From: Candidatus Omnitrophota bacterium
Lineage (GTDB): Bacteria > Omnitrophota > 4484-213
DNA length: 17,454 nt
Assembly (NCBI GenBank): GCA_030640885.1
Contig: DAOWIN010000066.1
Coordinates: forward strand, 1 to 17,454
Direction: 5' to 3'
Below the pieces are notes generated by a model. It was given only the letters and a program-made list of their open reading frames with translations, was not told the DNA's origin and did not search any database. Positions 14,329-17,454 of this stretch are shown here, piece by piece; within the stretch, counting starts at the first letter, position 1, and each line of letters starts with the position of its first letter. The position numbers and the translations under genes were made by a program.

Positions 14329-14524
14329 TAAGCTTCAAGCTGCAGGTTACAAGCCACAAGTCGCAAGCTACAAGCAAGAAACTACAAGCCACAAGTTACA
14401 AGCTGCAGGCTGCAAGTAAGAAAACTAAGATATAAGATTTCTTGCTTTTTCTTACCTGTAGCCTGTAGCCTGTTGCCTGTAGCCTGCAGCCTGTAGCCTG
14501 CAGCCTGCAGCTTGCAACTTGAAA
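14262..14524. repeat. heptamer inverted-repeat array joining murC and murB
   Basis: The left part (14262-14422) is built of 7-base units such as CCACAAG, TTGCAAG, CTTCAAG, TTACAAG and CTGCAGG. It contains a perfect 40-bp direct repeat at 14287-14326 and 14372-14411 (85-base offset). The right part (14455-14524) is ten heptamers in the complementary sense, eight of them CCTGTAG, CCTGCAG or CCTGTTG, then CTTGCAA and CTTGAAA. The centre holds a perfect 9-bp hairpin, GTAAGAAAA (14416-14424) with TTTTCTTAC (14447-14455), whose stem continues imperfectly outward. The array could fold as one large cruciform or RNA hairpin. It begins inside murC and stops three bases before the murB ATG. Confidence 0.85.
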
Positions 14525-14526
14525 AC

Positions 14527-15441
14527 ATGACTGATTCTCAAAAAAAATTTCTCTCAAAGGAAATTGAAGGAAAGATTTTATTCAACGAGCCGCTTTCCGA
14601 ATACACCACTTTAAAAATTGGCGGGTCGGCAGAGGTTTTTATTGAGCCAACAGATACTGCTTCTTTAATTAAAATAATCAAATTTTCCGCTGCCGAGCAA
14701 ATAACCCTATCTATTATTGGCAGAGGAAGCAATCTTTTGGTTAAAGATGAAGGCGTAAAAGGCATAGTAATTCGGCTAAATTCTCCTGAATTTACTTATA
14801 TCAAAAAAGAGAAAGAAAGTTTGCGTTGCGGGGCTGGGGCAAAATTAGCAGACTTGTTAAAGGTAGCTGAGCATAACGAATTAAGCGGATTAGAATTTGC
14901 TGTGGGTATTCCGGCAAGTGTAGGCGGAGCGATAAAAACAAATTTGGGCACGGTTCATCCAGTTAAAAAGGAAATAAAAGAACTAATTGATTATGTAAAA
15001 ACCATTGATTTGCAAGGAAAAGAAAGCTATTCTCTTGGACGGGAATTAGATTTTTCCTACCGCTGTTCCAATCTTTTTGAATGTGTTATCTTGGAAGCAA
15101 AGTTCAATTTGCAAAAGGCCGATAAAGGCATAATTAAACAAAAAAAATCTAATTTTGTTGATTACCGCCGAAAAACACAGGGGACAGTTTCCTGTTCGGC
15201 AGGCTGTATTTTTAAAAACCCGCAAGGAGAAAAAGCAGCAGCTTATTTGATTGAGCAGTGTGGTTTAAAAGGAAAAAGCATAGGGGGGGCGGAGGTTTCC
15301 TGCCAGCATAGCAATTTTATTATTAACCGTGGACAGAAAGCAAAAGCAAGCGATATTCTTGCCCTTATTAAAATAATAGAAAAAAATGTAAAAAAAAGGT
15401 ATAATGTTAAATTAGAACTGGAGGTGGAAATTTGGGAATGA
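14527..15441 (+). CDS. murB: UDP-N-acetylenolpyruvoylglucosamine reductase MurB, catalytic Ser replaced by Cys
   Basis: MurB reduces UDP-GlcNAc-enolpyruvate to UDP-MurNAc using NADPH and FAD. The ATG at 14527 gives 304 aa; an earlier TTG at 14512 lies within the repeat array and neither has a ribosome site. FAD-binding segments are TTLKIGGSAEVF (27-38), IGRGSNLLV (64-72) and the GIPASVGGAIKTNLG loop (127-141). Substrate-side motifs are SYRCSNLF (177-184), KKSNFVDYRRKTQG and SAGCIFKNP (224-232). At the position where E. coli-type enzymes use Ser229 as proton donor, this protein has Cys227. Cys at this position occurs in some MurB groups. The conserved Glu near the end is probably in LELEVEIWE. 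The stop overlaps the next ATG by four bases. Confidence 0.92.
   Translation: MTDSQKKFLSKEIEGKILFNEPLSEYTTLKIGGSAEVFIEPTDTASLIKIIKFSAAEQITLSIIGRGSNLLVKDEGVKGIVIRLNSPEFTYIKKEKESLRCGAGAKLADLLKVAEHNELSGLEFAVGIPASVGGAIKTNLGTVHPVKKEIKELIDYVKTIDLQGKESYSLGRELDFSYRCSNLFECVILEAKFNLQKADKGIIKQKKSNFVDYRRKTQGTVSCSAGCIFKNPQGEKAAAYLIEQCGLKGKSIGGAEVSCQHSNFIINRGQKAKASDILALIKIIEKNVKKRYNVKLELEVEIWE
15400..15405 (+). promoter_or_regulatory. possible internal promoter -10 before the patatin-like gene
   Basis: A perfect TATAAT lies 33 bases before the patatin-like start, inside murB, with a GGAGGTGG ribosome site at 15420-15427 between them. No good -35 hexamer is visible at proper spacing (TAGAAA only), so this may be chance in A-rich coding DNA. 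Confidence 0.25.
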
Positions 15442-16445
15442 TAACAAAGAAAAATTTTTCAGAAAGAACAACTTTTATTAGAAACTCCTTGCTTGCTTGG
15501 GGTAAAAGTATTCGTCAAAAATGGATCGTTTCTGATAAGGTAAAAATTGGGTTGGCTTTAGGCGGTGGGGGAGCAAGAGGCTTAAGTCATTTAGGGGTGT
15601 TGAAAGTTTTAGAGGAAGAAGGCATCCGCATAGATTTGCTCGCCGGTGTAAGTATGGGCGCGATAGTGGGAGGAGGTTATGTCTTAAATCCCAATGCCGA
15701 GGTTTTAAAGACAAAAATATTGCAAGCATTAAAAAAAATAGATATGCCCAGAATCGAAAAGGCATCGCTTCCGAAAATATTCAAAGGTAAAACTACTATT
15801 TATAGAAAGTTTAGCGCCCTTGTTAAAGAAATATACGCCCTCAACAAACAACGCATGCAAGGTTTTATTATCGATTTTTCCTTAGTTGAGGAAAGTATTG
15901 AGGATTGGTTGGGAGGAAAAACATTTGCGCAAACCAAGATTCCTTTTTATGCTATCTGCACAGATTTGAATAGTGGAGAGGAGGTTGTCTTGCATGATGG
16001 AAGACTTGACCGGGCAGTGCTTGCCAGTTCTTCAATCCCGGCGATTTTTCCTCCTTTGCAAATTAATGGCCGATTATTGAGCGATGGGGGAGCTATTGAG
16101 TCTGTTCCAGTAAGAATATTAAAAGAGTTAGGGGCGGATGTAATAATTGCAGTTAACTTAGAAACAGAACTTAAAAAACGAGATTTTTCTAAGGGAATGA
16201 ATGCATTTTATCAGGTTTGCGATATTAGAGGAAAGATTTTAAACAAAAGGCAGATGGAGTTTGCTGATATAATAATTGAACCAGCAACCAAAAATATAAG
16301 CTGGGCGCATTTTTCCAAAGCTGAAAAATGCATACAATCTGGAGAGGAAGAAACGAGAAAAAAGATTGCCGAAATCAAAGCTGTAATTGAGAAAAAAAAG
16401 CTAAAAAGTTTTTCTCTTTTTCAGAAAAATAGATTCAATGCTTAA
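15438..16445 (+). CDS. patatin-like phospholipase (RssA/NTE family)
   Basis: This 335-aa protein starts at the ATG overlapping the murB stop (ATGA); a TTG six bases upstream is less likely. The Ser-Asp catalytic dyad is clear. The oxyanion loop is LGGGGARGLSH (41-51), the nucleophile Ser72 lies in GVSMG, and Asp216 lies in SDGGAIES. Bacterial patatins of this type hydrolyse acyl chains of phospholipids or lysophospholipids; RssA-type members are intracellular and their physiology is poorly known. There is no signal peptide. A Lys-rich ~35-residue N-terminal extension precedes the domain. It is translationally coupled to murB and overlaps the downstream hydrolase by 8 bases, so envelope lipid turnover may be co-expressed with cell-wall synthesis. 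The fused LplT-Aas gene would re-acylate the lysolipids it might produce, but that link is inference. Confidence 0.88.
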   Translation: MITKKNFSERTTFIRNSLLAWGKSIRQKWIVSDKVKIGLALGGGGARGLSHLGVLKVLEEEGIRIDLLAGVSMGAIVGGGYVLNPNAEVLKTKILQALKKIDMPRIEKASLPKIFKGKTTIYRKFSALVKEIYALNKQRMQGFIIDFSLVEESIEDWLGGKTFAQTKIPFYAICTDLNSGEEVVLHDGRLDRAVLASSSIPAIFPPLQINGRLLSDGGAIESVPVRILKELGADVIIAVNLETELKKRDFSKGMNAFYQVCDIRGKILNKRQMEFADIIIEPATKNISWAHFSKAEKCIQSGEEETRKKIAEIKAVIEKKKLKSFSLFQKNRFNA

Positions 16446-17244
16446 AGCCGTTTTTTATTTCATTTTAATTATTGTTCTTTTTTTAATTGTGCTGAGGTAT
16501 AAGGAAAAGCAAAGTATATATTTCCCCGAGAGGAAAATTGTCAGCAGTCCTGCTTTTTTGAGTTTGCCCTTCGAAGATATCTATTTTAAAACAAGCGATG
16601 CAGTAGAACTGAATGGCTGGTTTATTCCAGCTAAGGATGCTTCTAATACCCTGCTTTACGCTCATGGCAATGCCGGCAATATAGGCAATCGTTTAGATAA
16701 GATAATTTTGTTTCATAAATTAGGGATAAATGTATTTATTTTTGACTATCGCGGTTATGGCAAAAGCAAAGGCCGGCCAGATGAAAAGGGCTTATACACA
16801 GACGGGAAAGCGGCTTACGATTATCTCATTTTGCAGAAAAAAATTTCCCCTGATGAAATAATTCTTTACGGTGAATCATTGGGAGGAGCAGTAGCAATTG
16901 ATCTTGCGACAAAAGTAGATGCAAAAGCCGTTATAAGCGAAGGGACATTCACTTGCGTCAAAGATATGGCAAAAACAATGTATCCCTTTGTGCCATCGGC
17001 TTTATTCGTTAGTCGTTTTGATTCGCTTGCTAAAATACAGGGCGTTGCTATACCCAAACTTATTATTCACAGTCTTGATGACGAGATGATACCCTTTTCA
17101 TTAGCCGAAAAGTTGTTTCAAACTGCCTCTCCGCCTAAACAATTGTTAAAGATAAAAGGCGAACATAACTCGGCTTTTATTGATTCTCAAGAGATTTTCC
17201 TATCCGGAATAACAGAATTCCTCAATTTAAAAATCGATATGTGA
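16438..17244 (+). CDS. membrane-anchored alpha/beta hydrolase, BEM46/ABHD13-like
   Basis: This 268-aa protein begins with one hydrophobic N-terminal helix (residues 4-20), probably an anchor with the catalytic domain outside the cytoplasm. The alpha/beta hydrolase fold is shown by YAHGNAGNIGNR (oxyanion region, 74-85), FDYRGYGKSKG (102-112), the nucleophile Ser147 in YGESLGGA, an acid at Asp214 or Asp215 in HSLDDEMIPF, and His243 in KGEHNSAF. This wording is typical of the BEM46/ABHD13-like serine hydrolases; substrates are unknown, with ester or acyl-protein bonds suspected. Its ATG overlaps the end of the patatin gene and it lacks a clear ribosome site, so it relies on coupling. The triad is complete. 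Confidence 0.88.
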   Translation: MLKAVFYFILIIVLFLIVLRYKEKQSIYFPERKIVSSPAFLSLPFEDIYFKTSDAVELNGWFIPAKDASNTLLYAHGNAGNIGNRLDKIILFHKLGINVFIFDYRGYGKSKGRPDEKGLYTDGKAAYDYLILQKKISPDEIILYGESLGGAVAIDLATKVDAKAVISEGTFTCVKDMAKTMYPFVPSALFVSRFDSLAKIQGVAIPKLIIHSLDDEMIPFSLAEKLFQTASPPKQLLKIKGEHNSAFIDSQEIFLSGITEFLNLKIDM

Positions 17245-17450
17245 TGAAAAAGAAAGAGTGCGGCTGGTACGATGTTTGTCCAATGAAGAGGTTTTATAAA
17301 GCTGGTAAACTAAATAAGAAATGGATTGAGAACTACTGTATGGTAAGCAATGCAGATTGTGTGCGGCGGAGGATGGAAGAGAGAGGAGAAGAGCATTCTG
17401 ATAATATGCTTCCTGATGGGAGTATTGATGAGAATTTGCCTACTTCGTAG
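17244..17450 (+). CDS. small conserved Cys-rich protein, unknown function
   Basis: This 68-aa protein (ATG at 17244 sharing a base with the previous TGA) has four cysteines: CGWYDVC near the N-terminus, then CMVSNADC. The spacing (Cys-x5-Cys, later Cys-x6-Cys) could hold a metal ion or cluster. The stretch WIENYCMVSNADCVRRRMEE followed by GEEHSDNMLPDGSID is a wording I recall from a widespread family of tiny proteins sometimes found beside uracil-DNA glycosylase genes. No such gene is visible before the window ends. The last residues and the TAG stop are encoded within a GCCTAC/GTAGGC palindrome, so the C-terminus has been touched by repeat DNA. The function is not established. Confidence 0.7.
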   Translation: MKKKECGWYDVCPMKRFYKAGKLNKKWIENYCMVSNADCVRRRMEERGEEHSDNMLPDGSIDENLPTS

Positions 17451-17452
17451 GC
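17438..17452. repeat. short palindrome at the end of the Cys-rich gene
   Basis: GCCTAC-TTC-GTAGGC is a perfect 6-bp inverted repeat with a three-base loop. It contains the TAG stop codon of the preceding gene. The window ends two bases later, so any larger element of which it is part cannot be seen. Confidence 0.55.
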
Positions 17453-17454
17453 GG

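Noticed and set aside
14262..14524. CRISPR array
   Set aside because: The repeats are 7-base units without unique spacers of even length, and they reverse sense halfway; no cas genes are nearby.
14512..14526. TTG start for murB
   Set aside because: Its codons are part of the heptamer array and neither start has a ribosome site; ATG is preferred.

Overview
The window is AT-rich bacterial chromosomal DNA. Every convincing gene lies on the + strand. The standard code, Shine-Dalgarno sites, stop/start overlaps and a peptidoglycan cluster in the order ftsW-murG-murC-murB mark it as bacterial. A fused lysophospholipid transporter/acyltransferase, a patatin-like phospholipase and many short self-complementary heptamer arrays between genes would fit an uncultured diderm lineage, for instance PVC-related or Omnitrophota-like bacteria. 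That placement is an inference and is weak. No rRNA, tRNA, transposase, integrase or CRISPR array was seen.

Layout. (1) 1-2317 is accessory: a nucleotidyl-cyclase-like protein lying between two degenerate integron attC-like sites, a small SAM methyltransferase, and a type II toxin-antitoxin pair with its own extended -10 promoter and a 9-bp palindromic operator candidate. (2) 2372-5800 is one large three-module gene, LplT-like transporter + PlsC acyltransferase + acyl-ACP synthetase, for lysophospholipid salvage. (3) 5811-9453 is an island bracketed by two diverged copies of a ~165-bp dispersed repeat in direct orientation. It holds a 41-aa ORF, a probable restriction endonuclease and its amino-methyltransferase, another attC-like hairpin, a 53-aa ORF and a DUF6717-like membrane-anchored protein. 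(4) 9474-10409 is a macro-domain/Nudix fusion that could take ADP-ribosyl compounds through ADP-ribose to AMP. (5) 10431-10516 is an inverted-repeat region with a strong G-quadruplex motif just before ftsW. (6) 10556-15441 is the division and cell-wall block. It covers septal glycan polymerisation (FtsW), lipid II synthesis (MurG), and two cytoplasmic precursor steps, addition of L-Ala (MurC) and reduction of UDP-GlcNAc-enolpyruvate (MurB). (7) 15438-17450 is a tightly overlapping tail of patatin-like phospholipase, BEM46-like alpha/beta hydrolase and a small Cys-rich protein.

The most unusual theme is how far palindromic repeats intrude into genes. A pair of palindromes forms an in-frame insert of about 38 codons in murG. 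A heptamer inverted-repeat array supplies the last 22 codons of murC and runs up to the murB start codon. Repeat DNA also supplies the stop codons of murG, the DUF6717-like gene and the last small gene. The other leading observations are the macro-Nudix fusion, the cyclase-like gene between attC-like sites, and the repeat-bracketed restriction-modification island.
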